Source of the DNA: Ashinkailepas kermadecensis
Lineage: Eukaryota > Arthropoda > Thecostraca > Neolepadidae
Direction of reading: 5' to 3'
NCBI GenBank assembly: GCA_034440615.1
Contig: JAOTOM010002944.1
Span: 1-64,000, forward strand
DNA: 64,000 nucleotides
In this document: in pieces, positions 46,710 to 58,509 of the stretch
Layout of the letters: the number at the start of each line of letters is the position of its first letter
Position numbering within the stretch: position 1 is the first letter of the stretch
Notes under the pieces: model-generated
What the model was told of the DNA's origin: nothing
Databases searched by the model: none
The model's input: the letters and a program-made list of their open reading frames with translations, nothing else
Made by a program: the position numbers and the translations under genes

Positions 46710-46829
46710 CGTGCACGAACGTTGACGTGGTACAAGACGTTGAACGTGAACGTGAACGTTTTGGTAAACAAGAAGAAAGATCCGGTAACATAGAGACCTC
46801 CATAGGTGGAGGTAGGCTGGGGCCCCTAT

Positions 46830-47090
46830 ACAGGAAATTATATTGTCAATGATTAGTTTATTTTTATTTTACTTATTATTTAAAAAATGGCCCCCTTTGC
46901 CAAATAGCGGTCGAAATCCGGTGCTTTTAAGCAAAAATAGTGGGAAAATGGGCACCCTCCAAATCCGTTCGGCCCCTCCCCTGATGCGATTCCTAGGTAC
47001 GCCACTGGGGGAGGGGGAGGGGAGGGGCTGACGCCGAAAACCGAAAGTTGCCCCCCCAAACCGGTGGGCTAGATCCGCCAGTGAACGTAC
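46830..47090. mobile_element. hAT-like repeat fragment, second copy
   Basis: It matches 37590-37825 and, reversed, 51577-51720. It contains CCTAGGTACGCCACTG and ends GCTAGATCCGCCAGTG. Confidence 0.7.
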
Positions 47091-47511
47091 AGCATATAAT
47101 CTCGTGTCTGGACCCGCCGGGCTCCCTCGGCCCCGAGGCGCTTCTCTACCCGATGCTGACTTTTCCTCATCTCAACTTGCCCGACCTCGTCGATCGGGCT
47201 CGAGTAGGATTTTAGTCGTCGCCAGGAGAACGGCGGTACTTCTGGGCACGGGAATTGCGGCGGATCCGGCCGGTAAAGTAACATCTTCCCTTAGGCCGAA
47301 TGACGTAGATCAAAGGCCTAAAAAAAGATGTTTTGTGGTCTGCATCTGTTACTTCGATTATTATTCATAGTTGTAGTAGAAATTTCATATTTCCTTTGTG
47401 AAGGATGACCCTGGTATTCAGTTGATGCATGAAGATGAGATTCATATGATGGAGGACGTTGTTTACGCGCAAATATATGGCGCAAGTGCGCCGTGACTGA
47501 GCTCAACTGAA

Positions 47512-47665
47512 AAATCACAATTGGACCCTGCTCCTGGGCTGGTGGAGCTTTTGCTCCACTGGTGGAGGTTAGTGGAGGAAAAATATCCACCGGATTTGCG
47601 ACGGGAACGACCAGTGGAGGTTTGTGGAGGTTAGTGGAGCCACGGGAACAGACCCATGGTGGCAG
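47512..47665. repeat. Palindrome-like repeat, copy 2 (inverted)
   Basis: GTGGAGCCACGGGAACAGAC at its right end is the reverse complement of the start of the 45345 copy. Internal GTGGAGG/CCTCCAC motifs give further fold-back. Confidence 0.65.
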
Positions 47666-48132
47666 CCGGTGGTCAGGCCGCCGACCCGCGGAGTGCCACT
47701 GGAGGGTTGTAGGGGGTCGTGGGAGTTGCCGACACATGACCCAATCTCCGTGCATAATTGCGTATCATTGTCATTGCCAGCCAGGTCATGCCACAAGTTT
47801 AACTTCGGAAATAGCGTGTATTTCGTAACCCTAAGGGCGGTAGACCGGCATGGTTTTCTGAAGCAATTATCGGCTGCGGACAGCAGCATTCTGGGTCGAT
47901 TCTTCCCGGTCAACGCGGGTGGGCACGAGGTAAAAAATTGAGTAAGTCATGGGTGCCCCGATGCCCACAAATAAATAGAAAAACACACCCTCAGATAGGT
48001 AGGTTTGATAAAGCGTCACTATTGACCAAGTGAAACATGTATGTTGATGAACATTAGGTATAAACCAAGTGTCAAGTTGGCCTTCATTGACAATGCAAAA
48101 AATGAGCAAACTAACACTGCATTAATAACTCG

Positions 48133-48199
48133 AGCTTTCGGTTATAGACCTTCGTCATGAGTGGACTGCTGACGAAGGTCTAGAACCGAAACCGAAAGT
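48133..48199. repeat. Inverted repeat with hammerhead-like core
   Basis: GCTTTCGGTTATAGACCTTC at the left pairs with GAAGGTCTAGAACCGAAA at the right across a loop of about 10 bp. On the plus strand CTGACGA (48169) is followed by a GGT-CTAGA-ACC hairpin and GAAAC (48188), the arrangement of a hammerhead core. The minus strand shows a degraded version. Stems I and III are not convincing. Confidence 0.5.
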
Positions 48200-48237
48200 C
48201 GGACCGCAAGCTGGATACGGGCTACATCCACAACACA

Positions 48238-50515
48238 AATGACGGGTCCGGGTATGGGCCGGCCCTCACGGGTCCGGATATGGCTCGGGCCTCACGGGTC
48301 CGGGTATGGCTCGGGCCTCACGGGTCCGGGTATGGCTCGGGCCTCACGGGTCCGGGGTATGGCTCGGGCCTCACGGGTCCGGGTATGGCTCGGGCCTCAC
48401 GGGTCCGGGTATGGCTCGGGCCTCACGGGTACGGGTATGGCTCGGGCCTCACGGGTCCGGGTATGGCTCGGGCCTCACGGGTCGGGTATGGCTCGGGCCT
48501 CACGGGTCGGGGTATGGCTCGGGCCTCACGGGTACGGGTATGGCTCGGGCCTCACGGGTACGGGTATGGCTCGGGCCTCACGGGTCCGGGGTATGGCTCG
48601 GGCCTCACGGGTACGGGTATGGCTCGGGCCTCACGGGTCCGGGGTATGGCTCGGGCCTCACGGGTCCGGATATGGGCCGGCCCTCACGGGTCCGGATATG
48701 GCTCGGGCCTCACGGGTACGGGTATGGCTCGGGCCTCACGGGCCCGGATATGGCTCGGGCCTCACGGGTACGGGAATGGCTCGGGCCTCACGGGTCGGAT
48801 ATGGGCCGGCCCTCACGGGTCCGGATATGGCTCGGGCCTCACGGGTCCGGATATGGCTCGGGCCTCACGGGTCCGGATATGGGCCGGCCCTCACGGGTCC
48901 GGGTATGGCTCGGGCCTCACGGGTCCGGATATGGCTCGGGCCTCACGGGTCCGGGGTATGGCTCGGGCCTCACGGGTCCGGATATGGCTCGGGCCTCACG
49001 GGTCCGGATATGGCTCGGGCCTCACGGGTACGGGTATGACTCGGGCCTCACGGGTACGGGTATGGCTCGGGCCTCACGGGTCCGGATATGGCTCGGGCCT
49101 CACGGGTCCGGGGTATGGCTCGGGCCTCACGGGTACGGGTATGGCTCGGGCCTCACGGGTACGGGTATGGCTCGGGCCTCACGGGTCCGGATATGGCTCG
49201 GGCCTCACGGGTCCGGATATGGCTCGGGCCTCACGGGTACGGGTATGGCTCGGGCCTCACGGGTCCGGGTATGGCTCGGGCCTCACGGGTACGGGTATGG
49301 CTCGGGCCTCACGGGTACGGGTATGGCTCGGGCCTCACGGGTCCGGGTATGGCTCGGGCCTCACGGGTCCGGGTATGGCTCGGGCCTCACGGGTACGGGT
49401 ATGGCTCGGGCCTCACGGGTCCGGATATGGCCCGGGCCTCACGGGTCCGGGGTATGGCTCGGGCCTCACGGGTACGGGTATGGCTCGGGCCTCACGGGTC
49501 CGGGTATGGCTCGGCCCTCACGGGTACGGGGTATGGCTTGGACCTCACGGGTACGGGTATGGCTCGGGCCTCACGGGTACGGGTATGGCTCGGACCTCAC
49601 GGGTACGGGTATGGCTCGGACCTCACGGGTACGGGTATGGCTCGGGCCTCACGGGTACGGGTATGGCTCGGGCCTCACGGGTACGGGTATGGGCCGGACC
49701 TGGCTCGGGCCTCACGGGTACGGGTATGGCTCGGACCTCACGGGTACGGGTATGGCTCGGGCCTCACGGGTCCGGATATGGCTCGGGCCTCACGGGTACG
49801 GGTATGGCTCGGGCCTCACGGGTACGGGTATGGCTCGGGCCTCACGGGTCCGGGGTATGGCTCGGGCCTCACGGGTACGGGTATGGCTCGGGCCTCACGG
49901 GTACGGGTATGGCTCGGACCTCACGGGTACGGGTATGGCTCGGACCTCACGGGTACGGGTATGGCTCGGGCCTCACGGGTACGGGTATGGCTCGGGCCTC
50001 ACGGGTACGGGTATGGGCCGGACCGGGCTCGGGCCTCATGGGTACGGGTATGGGCCGGCCCTCACGGGTACGGGTATGGCTCGGGCCTCACGGGTACGGG
50101 TATGGGCCGGACCGGGCTCGGGCCTCACGGGTACGGGTATGGGCCGGCCCTCACGGGTACGGGTATGGCTCGGGCCTCACGGGTCCGGGTATGGCTCGGG
50201 CCTCACGGGTACGGGTATGGCTCGGGCCTCACGGGTACGGGTATGGCTCGGGCCTCACGGGTCCGGATATGGCTCGGACCTCACGGGTACGGGTATGGCT
50301 CGGGCCTCACGGGTCCGGGTATGGCTCGGACCTCACGGGTACGGGTATGGCTCGGACCTCACGGGTACGGGTATGGCTCGGGCCTCACGGGTCCGGGTAT
50401 GGCTCGGACCTCACGGGTACGGGTATGGCTCGGACCTCACGGGTACGGGTATGGCTCGGACCTCACGGGTACGGGTATGGCTCGGGCCTCACGGGTACGG
50501 GTATGGGCCGGACCG
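48238..50515. repeat. 26-bp minisatellite, about 87 copies
   Basis: The unit is GGGTATGGCTCGGGCCTCAC followed by GGGTCC or GGGTAC. Occasional 25- and 27-bp units (single G loss or gain) shift the register. Variant GGATATGG and CTCGGACC units are clustered, which shows regional expansion. All three plus frames remain open for 500-810 codons only because the unit lacks stops. Confidence 0.97.
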
Positions 50516-50523
50516 GCTCGCAG

Positions 50524-50744
50524 AATTGGATCCGTTTCGAGCGCTGGTCGAGGGTGCTGCTGTTCTCGACCGTCAGCAGTTTGTCCAAGGTGCTTGCAGT
50601 TCTGAGTTGGCGGCGCGCCAGCTGACGGTGATGACGTCATGGCTCGTCGCGCAGCAACGCGAGATCGCCGCAGTGATGCCCGCCGGCTCCACAGCGTTTG
50701 CACGGTGCAGACGCCAAAATTGGGCCACGCCCCCTGGCTGGTAA
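50524..50744 (+). CDS. Candidate exon after the 26-bp array (unrecognised)
   Basis: Immediately after the array, GGCTCGCAG looks like a splice acceptor. The following frame encodes LDPFRALVEGAAVLDRQQFV and LAARQLTVMTSWLVAQQREI, then ends at a stop at 50744. Its amphipathic, protein-like composition differs from the array translation. I do not recognise a family and see no partner exon. Confidence 0.25.
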
Positions 50745-51039
50745 CGGTCGGCCGTTCCGCGGCTCGAGTACGCCGCGCGCACACAAGCGGGCGTGTGGCA
50801 GGAGTGGCGGGAAAACGAAGGCCTCCAGTGATGCAGACGCCTGCTGCGCTTGGGACGTCGGGTGCCAAGGCGGGATGAAGACGAGTGATTGTAATCGGAT
50901 TAACCATGGCGAATGGCCATCCGTGAAATAACTTTACACACCCACGTCCGTAAAGCTAGTCGTGGATTCAGCGGAGGAGACAGTACAAGATTCGGCACAC
51001 ACCGAAACGCTTGGATTTTGATTAAAGCATTACCACAGA

Positions 51040-51545
51040 TAGAGCTGACCCAGCTGATGTGTGTGGTATTATCCGTTTTTCATCACAACTACCACCCGTC
51101 TGACATTTAGAGGTCATCGAAGATCTGCGGTCATGCCCCCGCATTCCTGGAACTTTGATGAAAATGGTATCACGGATAGAACTGACTGCCCTGATTTCCC
51201 TGCTGGTATCCGCTATTCGTCATTTCAAACTGCTTGACCTCCACCAGTCAACGAAGATCTGAGGTCATGACCCCGGTCACCTAGAATTTCGGCGAAAATG
51301 GCATCACATATGGAACTAACTAGCCTGATTTCAGTGGTGGTGCCGCCTTTCGTCACACCCGACAATATGATCTCTAAACGTCGCACTGAAGAGCTGAGGT
51401 CATTATACCGAACATCTGAAATTTCCATGAAATGACACCACAGATAGACCTGACTACCCGGATTTCAAGAGTGTTATCCGTTTAGCGTAACATCTGATCG
51501 CTTGACCTTTAAATGTCATCGAAGATCCGGGGTCACAAACCCTAG
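51040..51545. repeat. About 133-bp tandem repeat, 4 diverged copies
   Basis: CGAAGATCTGAGGTCATGACCCC-like anchors recur near 51117, 51252, 51388 and 51519, with GACTGCCCTGATTTC-like and GTATCCG-like segments between. Divergence is considerable, so it is old. Confidence 0.8.
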
Positions 51546-51576
51546 ATCTGTTCGAAGAAGAAAAGCTTATCGTATC

Positions 51577-52110
51577 AGTGGCGTACCTAGGATTTGCATC
51601 AGGGGCAAACGGATTTGGGGTGGAGTCACCTGCCCACATTAAAAAGTTACCGTATTTCAACCACTGTTTTTCAAAGGGACCATTTCTATTTGTATTAAAA
51701 TAATTAGTAGCAGGTTAATTTTCCCATAGAGGAGGTCCAAACTACCACCATCATCTATGAGTCACTGGATTTCAACTCCCTTCCCCTATTCAAACGCTTT
51801 TCATGATATCCTTGTGGTTAAGAAGGAACACCGAAATTCGGAAGGGGAATGGAACAACACATTTTGGGCCGGCGCTGGTTTTCTCTGTCCCGCACGCTTT
51901 TTCTGTGCCCTGCGAGTTTAGTGCGCCTCCGGTGTTTTTTTTTTAGCGGCTCCTTATTTGTTTCTGAGCCATGTGGGATTTTGTGGCCCGGGTGTCACTT
52001 TTTTCTTGCTGGCCCAGCGTTATTTTTCGGGGCCCCGGTGCAATTTTTCCGAGCCCCGGTGCGATTCTTTAAGGCATACCACTTCTCAATCTGGTACATA
52101 CCAGACTAAC
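51577..52110. mobile_element. hAT-like repeat with decayed GGGCCCCGGTG array
   Basis: It starts CAGTGGCGTACCTAGGATTT, continues with the arm shared with 34285-34500 and 46830-47090, and ends with a decayed stretch of TTTTTCGGGGCCCCGGTGC-like units. It links the hAT-type ends and the decayed arrays into one family. Confidence 0.7.
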
Positions 52111-53510
52111 AGGAAAATGGCATTAGCATTCGCAGGGTACATGCCAGGAGGAATCCGGATCCCTACCCATCCGGGATCTGCAGCCATGCGTCAGATGAGA
52201 CATTTATTCCCCTTTCTGAGGACTTCTGTTAATCACGCACTGATCAACATGGCTTCATCAGTACCGGTCCTCATTACGCGATGGTTCATCAGTTGCGATG
52301 TCGCGATCACATCGCATCGAGTGGTCCGTATTTCGGATGAAAATGTGGATCGGGAAGCGCTTTACCCAGGTATTTATATCGGCTGATATCGTACTAGTCA
52401 GGCTTCAAGAAGCGCAAAAAAGTAATTTTGAAAGTATATTCCCATTATAAAGGTTACGCATGTTGGGGTTCATAACGTAGCGTCTCGAAGTGCTCCTTAC
52501 TACGGACCTCGTACACGTGTGTGTGTGTGTTTTTTTGTGAGTGTGCATAAAGGTCTGCACAGTTTGAAAGGCGTGCTTGTTGTGCTTTCCATGATGCTTG
52601 TCTTACGACTCTCACTTGCCGATCCATATCTCATTCGTTTCACTTAGTTTATTTATCTAACGTGAACGGGATCCGAAACGAATGGCAGGTGTAGTGATAT
52701 CTAACAAATTAAAGCATGGGAAAATAAATGAATTATAGATGTAAACTTCAAAGGATTTAACGAACATAATACAAGAGCACAGCACGAATGTAAACGATAA
52801 AAGCAATAGGTAAAAAGATGAACGCTAAGATCATGCCAAATCATGACGCTAAGAACTACTCGTTATGTGCATACAAGCATTAGAACACATTTCTTGAACT
52901 GTGGTGTCGTTCTATTCCAGAGAACTGCACGAATGTTCATATCTAATAACTCCTTGCATAACCTTGGCGTCACGATGAACACGCTCGCCTTCATGGTGCA
53001 CTCGGCCGAACGGAACACGAAATAGCATTCTGGTGTGATTAATGTGACCCTTGGACACCCACAGGAGTACAGTCCAGACGATGCCACGGCTCGATCACGT
53101 GACAATGAACATTACGTGGCCACATTAAATCGTGCTGCTGACGTCGTGACTGAAGCGTGCCCACTCAGAAGTGCCGCCAGGACTGGCCATACTCGTGTGG
53201 AAAATTACCGCGACGGCAACGACCACGCAGACATATGAGAAATGTGTGCCACATTCGCTCCAGACGGCCTGTGTGCGTCTGTGCAGCCCGCTCCATACAA
53301 CGCTACAAAAAGGCAACTCACATTCGTACTGCACACACCAACAATCGCCTTCGGGCTGCATTGACATGACATAGCGACCTGTCTCTTTTGCCGGTTTGAA
53401 AAGTTCGGAGCCCTGCTGCCCTGTCCGCCTTATTCGCCATCTCACCGACATCAGCACAAAAGTCAGCCTTTCCTACACGCACGTGTCTGAGCTAGGCATG
53501 ACCACCACCC
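52110..53510. other. Sequence without supported gene
   Basis: Mixed DNA with a short (GT)n near 52517. No supported exon. Confidence 0.5.
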
Positions 53511-53518
53511 TTTCTGTG

Positions 53519-53953
53519 TCACTGCGTCTCTGTGTCGGTGCTCGTGTCACCGACCTTATGCTCAGCCGGTACCGGCTGGCGACGGAGTGTCGGCGTCAGC
53601 ATGCCACACTCCGAGGCGTTCAGTTTCAGGCCCCACTTCTCCGACCACTCACATAGCTGATCTCGCTGCCGCTGGTGAAGCAGCGCGTCACTCCGGCCGG
53701 CCGCCGGGCCGAGTACCTCGACATCGTCCGCCAACATCAGACTGTCCACTTTGAGCCTATACGACAAATTATCTATGAAGCAGCCGAAGAGCAAAGACGG
53801 GAGCAATCTGCCGTGTGGATTGCCAGAAAATACCGGGGTCCATAGAGAACACTGGCCATTCACAACTAGCCGCTGCACTCTTCCAGATATATATGTGAGT
53901 TCAGTGAGTTCAGTGGATGAAATGCTGAACCGGATACACGGAAGCTGATTCAA
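53519..53953 (-). pseudogene. Non-LTR reverse transcriptase fragment
   Basis: A 144-codon open frame contains PSLLFGCFIDNLSYRL, then LMLADDVEVLGP and LCEWSEKWGLKLNASECG. This is the palm region of a non-LTR retrotransposon reverse transcriptase: the catalytic pair reads Ala-Asp-Asp rather than Tyr-Ala-Asp-Asp in context, followed by the typical Trp-Ser-x-x-Trp-x-Leu-x-Leu-Asn helix. It is only a fragment and is cut at both ends. Confidence 0.8.
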
Positions 53954-54024
53954 ATGTGTGCCGTGCTAATTGCAAACTTACACTCCGAAAGGCCGAACGG
54001 TAATCTGTGAAAATTTCATCTGTC

Positions 54025-54230
54025 TGGGAGCCAGCCGATATATTGTCACAGGCCGCGCTCTGTCTGGGAGCCAACCCATATATTGCTACATGTCTCGCTC
54101 TGTCTGGGAGCCAGCCGATATATTGTCACAGGCCGCACTCTGTCTGGGAGCCAGCCGATATATTCTATAGGCCTCGCTCTGCTTGGAAACCAGCTGATAT
54201 ATTGCTCCAAGCCGCGCTCAGCAAGGTGCT
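54025..54230. repeat. 40-bp minisatellite, about 5 copies
   Basis: The unit is TCTGTCTGGGAGCCAGCCGA followed by TATATTGTCACAGGCCGCGC. The last copies diverge. Confidence 0.9.
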
Positions 54231-55018
54231 CATGTTCGTGACGTGTGGGCGACCGGGCAAGAACCCGTACTTCCGCTCGGAAAGAACAGATCGGACGTGG
54301 TGAAATAAATATAAATAAATCGTTTTCTCTCTCTCTCTGAAACCTTTCTTAGCGAGGGTAGTAATGATACAAACCAGTACATTTGCGGCGAGATCTTTGC
54401 ATGTTGTTAAAACTGACCTCACGTTAGAACATTTTTTAAACAGGGGCCGGCTCACATCACACCTTGCACAGCTTTGCAATCGAAGTGGCTGGCTCCTTTG
54501 CACGTTCTCTCACAATACGGGTGCTTGAACCGTCTGGGCCGCACGCCTTGTGTCGCTCCACACTGAGCAAAATCTGACTGTATGCCGTCTGACACACTGA
54601 ACCTTTCAAAACATCTAATCGGTAGTCAGGCGAGGATGATCAGTGACAGAAAAACAGAGACGTCAGTTAGCTTCTCAGCAAAACACGGCTAAGGAGGTCA
54701 CGGTTCAGCTGATTTACATTCGGTACCGTTAGCAGCATGAATGACTGTGAAACACTTTCGCAGCGTCCACCTGCGCCCAGCTGCGGTGCACACAGCGACT
54801 GGGCGCGGCTGGGCGCCGCAGCTGGCGCGCCCTCTGATCCGCACACGTCGGCCGCTGCCGTCCGCTGAGCGACCTCAATATCGCGCAGCTCCTGCCGCGG
54901 CCGTGCCGCCACCCCAGTTGTGTCATCCGCCTGGCGGCCGGAGCGCGCGCGCGCACGTCGGGCGCGCCGTCCTTGCTGCCCCGAGCCGCACCGACCTGCC
55001 CCCCCGACGGGCGGCGCC

Positions 55019-55165
55019 ATGGGCGACGGCTGCCTGCCGGCCCCGCTGCTGGACGGCCTCCTCGGCACCGGCGTGGTCAGCGTCGGCCTAGGCCTGGCTG
55101 CCAGTGCCGGCTACATTTCGTGCGTGTCGTCTGGACAGTGCCCCACGTCCCTGAACGTGACAGGG
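55019..55165 (+). CDS. Candidate first coding exon in a CpG-rich block
   Basis: ATG at 55019 sits in a strong context (GCGCCATGG). It opens 49 codons (MGDGCLPAPLLDGLL, then GTGVVSVGLGLAASAGYISC) up to a strong donor GGG/GTAAGT. The block from 54780 is CpG-rich and promoter-like. It is upstream of the DUF4789-like gene on the same strand. Its phase-0 end does not fit the phase-1 start of the 58312 acceptor, so an intermediate exon or a separate gene would be needed. I do not recognise the peptide. Confidence 0.45.
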
Positions 55166-55241
55166 GTAAGTGACTGCGGATTGTGTGTCCGTGTCGGCGG
55201 GTGGTCGGCGCTTGCATTAAAAAATAAAATTGTCCGAGTTC

Positions 55242-55548
55242 TTGCTGGGGTGGCTTTATGAACCAGGGTCCTATTGCTAAGCAGAGCTTGTTGCGTGAAC
55301 CCTGGCACCACCACCCGATCCATGAATTATAGTTCAACGGCAGAATTTTGACCGAAAGTTTAACATGCCGTCAATGCACCGACACGGCCACCCGGTAGCT
55401 CGTCCCCGGCCTTATCGGGCCAGCTGCTAACTGACCCTCCCAGCCGGGGGCTAAATGCGAGCGCATGAAGCGATTCGAACCCCGTGTTGCCAGGACAGGG
55501 GAGACCAATGCAGGCCAGCGCTCTAGCCAACTGAGCTACCGGGGCGGC
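55242..55548 (-). mobile_element. tRNA-derived SINE, family 1, copy 2
   Basis: Same structure and orientation as 29833-30138, including the head GGTAGCTCAGTTGGCTAGAG and the end AAAGCCACCCCAGC. It is very similar to copy 1, so it is recent. Confidence 0.92.
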
Positions 55549-55914
55549 TATTGAACGCATGCCTGAACGCATGCTTTGACATAGGATGTGCGGCGTCAGA
55601 ATACACTGCCACTTTCCAAAGGAGAAAAACAATCAGAAGACAACTTGCTCAACATACTCTACCACTTACATATCTCTGTTCTGTTTTGAAAGGTAGCCTT
55701 GTGTCGTTCAGCGGCGGATCCATGGGGCATCCATCATCCCATGTCGTTCAACACGGCTGTGACGTAGCACACAAGAAATTGGGAACCCCAGGGGCGCCCG
55801 GGCGACCGGTAAGAGCACCTCGGGCCAGTGTGAAGGGCTTCTGGGCCACGTGAAGTACCCCCTGGGCCGAAGAAAATGGTCCCGGGCAGACGCTGAGGAC
55901 CTCGGGCCGGGTCT

Positions 55915-56115
55915 GCGTGAAGGGTCTCTGGGTCGGCGGAGGGGCCCAAGCCGTACAAGGAGCTTCTAGGGTCTCTGGGTCCGCGGAGGGGCCCAAGCCG
56001 TACAAGGAGCTTCTAGGGTCTCTGGGTCGGCCGAGGGGCCCAAGCCGTACAAGGAGCTTCTAGGGTCTCTGGGTCGGCGGAGGGGCCCAAGCCGTACAAG
56101 GAGCTTCTAGCCTGA
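55915..56115. repeat. 47-bp minisatellite, 4 copies
   Basis: The unit is GGGTCTCTGGGTCGGCGGAG followed by GGGCCCAAGCCGTACAAGGA and GCTTCTA. At 56325-56370 there is also a short CACAGTTGCACAG triplication. Confidence 0.92.
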
Positions 56116-56379
56116 CGGAGGGTGACCCAAGCTGTTGAGAGAGGGCCCTCCGGCCTGATGGAGAAGGGCCTGAGCCGTTACAGAGGGGAAGCGGCCCGGG
56201 GGAGGAAGTGGCACGAAACGCAGAACGGTGACACATTTTGCAGAACAGGCGAACATTAGATTCAACATACGAATCAATTATTGGCCATCAAAATTTCAAG
56301 CGCCCTTGGCGCCCACACAGTTGCACAGCACAGTTGCACAGCACAGTTGCACAGCATAGTTGCTCAGGTAGGCTTTCTG

Positions 56380-57037
56380 CATCGCAGTGACTACCTGTCG
56401 CACCTGCACAAAGTGAGGTGAGCACGCCCGACACCAAGCTGAAGACCGCCCTCGCCCGGTCGCCATCTGTAGCAGCGGTGCAACACTCCCTCAGGCCGCA
56501 TGGAGCCAACTTAGGCCCCATGGCGTCCACCCCGTCGGTGAGCTGACGCGCGTGGACAGCCCAACTGCGTCCACGATGATCTAGAATGTGCTATGCATAG
56601 TTGGAAATTTCGATCACATCACTATATGTACGGCCGGTTGAACAAATACAATCACCTCTGGGGGTACTCGATTCGGTTTCATTTGAAGTACCCCTCGGTT
56701 CATCTCGTTCAATACGGCTTCAGTAATGGGGAAGGGAATATCCCCGACCTGGTCTGTGTAATGGGGGAGGAAAATACACCCGTACATCTCAGTTCCAATT
56801 ACGATACCCACCCAGACACAGCTACAAACTGTGTGTTCACCTGCCGATGTGGCAGATGATTACACAAACTTCCACTGAACCTGGCGCCGGCAGGGTTGAT
56901 CTCTATAGCAAGCCTATGACGGCGATCATTGGCGGCGTAATTCTACTGTAATGACAGATGCGGTCCACATTCCAGTACTTGTACCGTTGTACCGACAAAT
57001 TTAACACGAGCCAAGCAAGACAGAAGAATAGCTCCGT
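56380..57037. other. Sequence without supported gene
   Basis: Nothing recognised on either strand. Confidence 0.5.
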
Positions 57038-57346
57038 CAACCCGATAGCTAAGTTGGTTGGAGCGGCGACCTGCATCGGTCTCCCCCGCCCTGGCGAGAC
57101 AGGATTCGATTGGCTTCACACGCTCGCATAGCCCCGGCTGGGAGAGTCAGTTGGCAGCTGGCTTGATAAGGCCTGGGACACGGCACCGGGGCGGCCGTGT
57201 CGGTGCATTGATGGCACCAGTCGGTCAAACTTTCGGTCCAAATTATGCCGTTCAACTGAAATTCACGGATCGGGGTGGTGGGACTGAGGTTCACGCAACA
57301 AGCTCTGCTTAGCATAGGACCCTGATGCATAAAGGCACCCCAGCGA
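57038..57346 (+). mobile_element. tRNA-derived SINE, family 1, copy 3
   Basis: Plus-strand copy with head GATAGCTAAGTTGGTTGGAG, body GTCAGTTGGCAGCTGGCTTG and end AAAGGCACCCCAGC. It is more diverged than the other two, so older. Confidence 0.9.
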
Positions 57347-58283
57347 TATTTCGAATTCAAGTTGCATTTTAAAAGGCAGTTAAGGAACAATCGTCACCAA
57401 GCACCGACCAGATGTCGCCAATAGCTCTGCCCGTGTTCACCAGGAGTGCCCGGTTAATCGACGGTCGGCCTCGTCTGCCACAGAGTGGGAAGGAGGTCGT
57501 GGGGGCGGCCGCTCGTGACGACTGCACTGACAGACTGCTGACCAGATGCCACCAGCTGCTATCAGTCGCCGGTGAGTGACCTATCTCGGTCCGGCCGAGT
57601 CTGCATGTCGCGCACACACACCGGCAACGGCCCACAGCGCACCTGGGTCCGGTCATGACATGGCAACTGGTCGGCGGACGGCGGGGTCTATTTAGTTAGT
57701 CTATTTAGTTTAGTTAGTCTATTTAGTGGGTCTATTTAGTCTGCCCTGACTGGTCAGTCAAAAGCGGTGCAGCCTAGAAACGAGCACAGAGTGAGACAGG
57801 CAGGGAAAGGGAATGGGAAGATTATTTTGAAATAGCGTCTTTCCATTGAATGTCCGTAAAGTATAACACCAAGCATGAAGTAAGGCGCTTGCTGAACGCA
57901 TCGCGAACGATGCCTGTTAAACTTCATTTGTTCAAATTTAGAAGTGGTTCGTAATGTTCCTTGGTACGTTTGGTTAGCATTGCGACATTCCTCGGCCCAA
58001 AGCAGTCACTGTATAATCTAAGGATAAATGTACAGTGGACCTTTTAACAGGTTAAACAGTAAACCCCATGTAATTCCATTGTGTATTATCACACAGGAAT
58101 AGTGAAACACCACTAGCGACTCTCATGGTCCTATTGGACTATGTATGTTTTCTGGTTCCTAATTCCATGTTAAGAGCCGTTTTTACGCAAACGTTAAATC
58201 CGAAACGTACCCGTTTTTTGTCCACCACGATTAGGAAGTGAAGGATTCTGGACTTGGCTTGCGTGTGCTGATTGTCTTGCACA
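57347..58283. other. Sequence without supported gene
   Basis: Contains a short CTATTTAGT repetition near 57690-57740. No exon seen. Confidence 0.5.
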
Positions 58284-58509
58284 ATGTTGATGTCCCTTTT
58301 TCTTTTCTCAGCTGATTTCGCTGGTATTGGCTTCCTTCTGGTACTTTTGTATGCCATATCTGAAGCAATTGAGGAGATACGCTGTGACGATACTACTTCG
58401 AATGAAGAGCCGACAATTCCCAGCACAATGATTATGAATGTACCTACCACATCCGCACCGCCTTCAACACCACCGCCACAACAATTCTTTCCAGCAGCCA
58501 TCCCAACAA
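58284..58509 (+). CDS. DUF4789-like secreted protein, exon A: signal peptide and Thr/Pro linker
   Basis: The frame from ATG 58284 (or 58290) encodes MLMSLFLFSADFAGIGFLLV and LLYAISEAIEEI, a plausible signal peptide or signal anchor. A Thr/Ser/Pro-rich linker (PTTSAPPSTPPPQQFF) follows. The donor ACAA/GTAAGG leaves one base. The alternative is that TCTTTTCTCAG at 58311 is an acceptor and the exon starts at 58312 in a longer transcript. The phase fits exon B exactly. The role is unknown; secretion is inferred. Confidence 0.7.

Noticed and set aside
48239..50625. ORFs of 505-812 residues, Gly/Arg-rich
   Set aside because: The 26-bp unit has no stop in any plus frame, so all three frames read a 26-residue repeat; not evidence of a protein.
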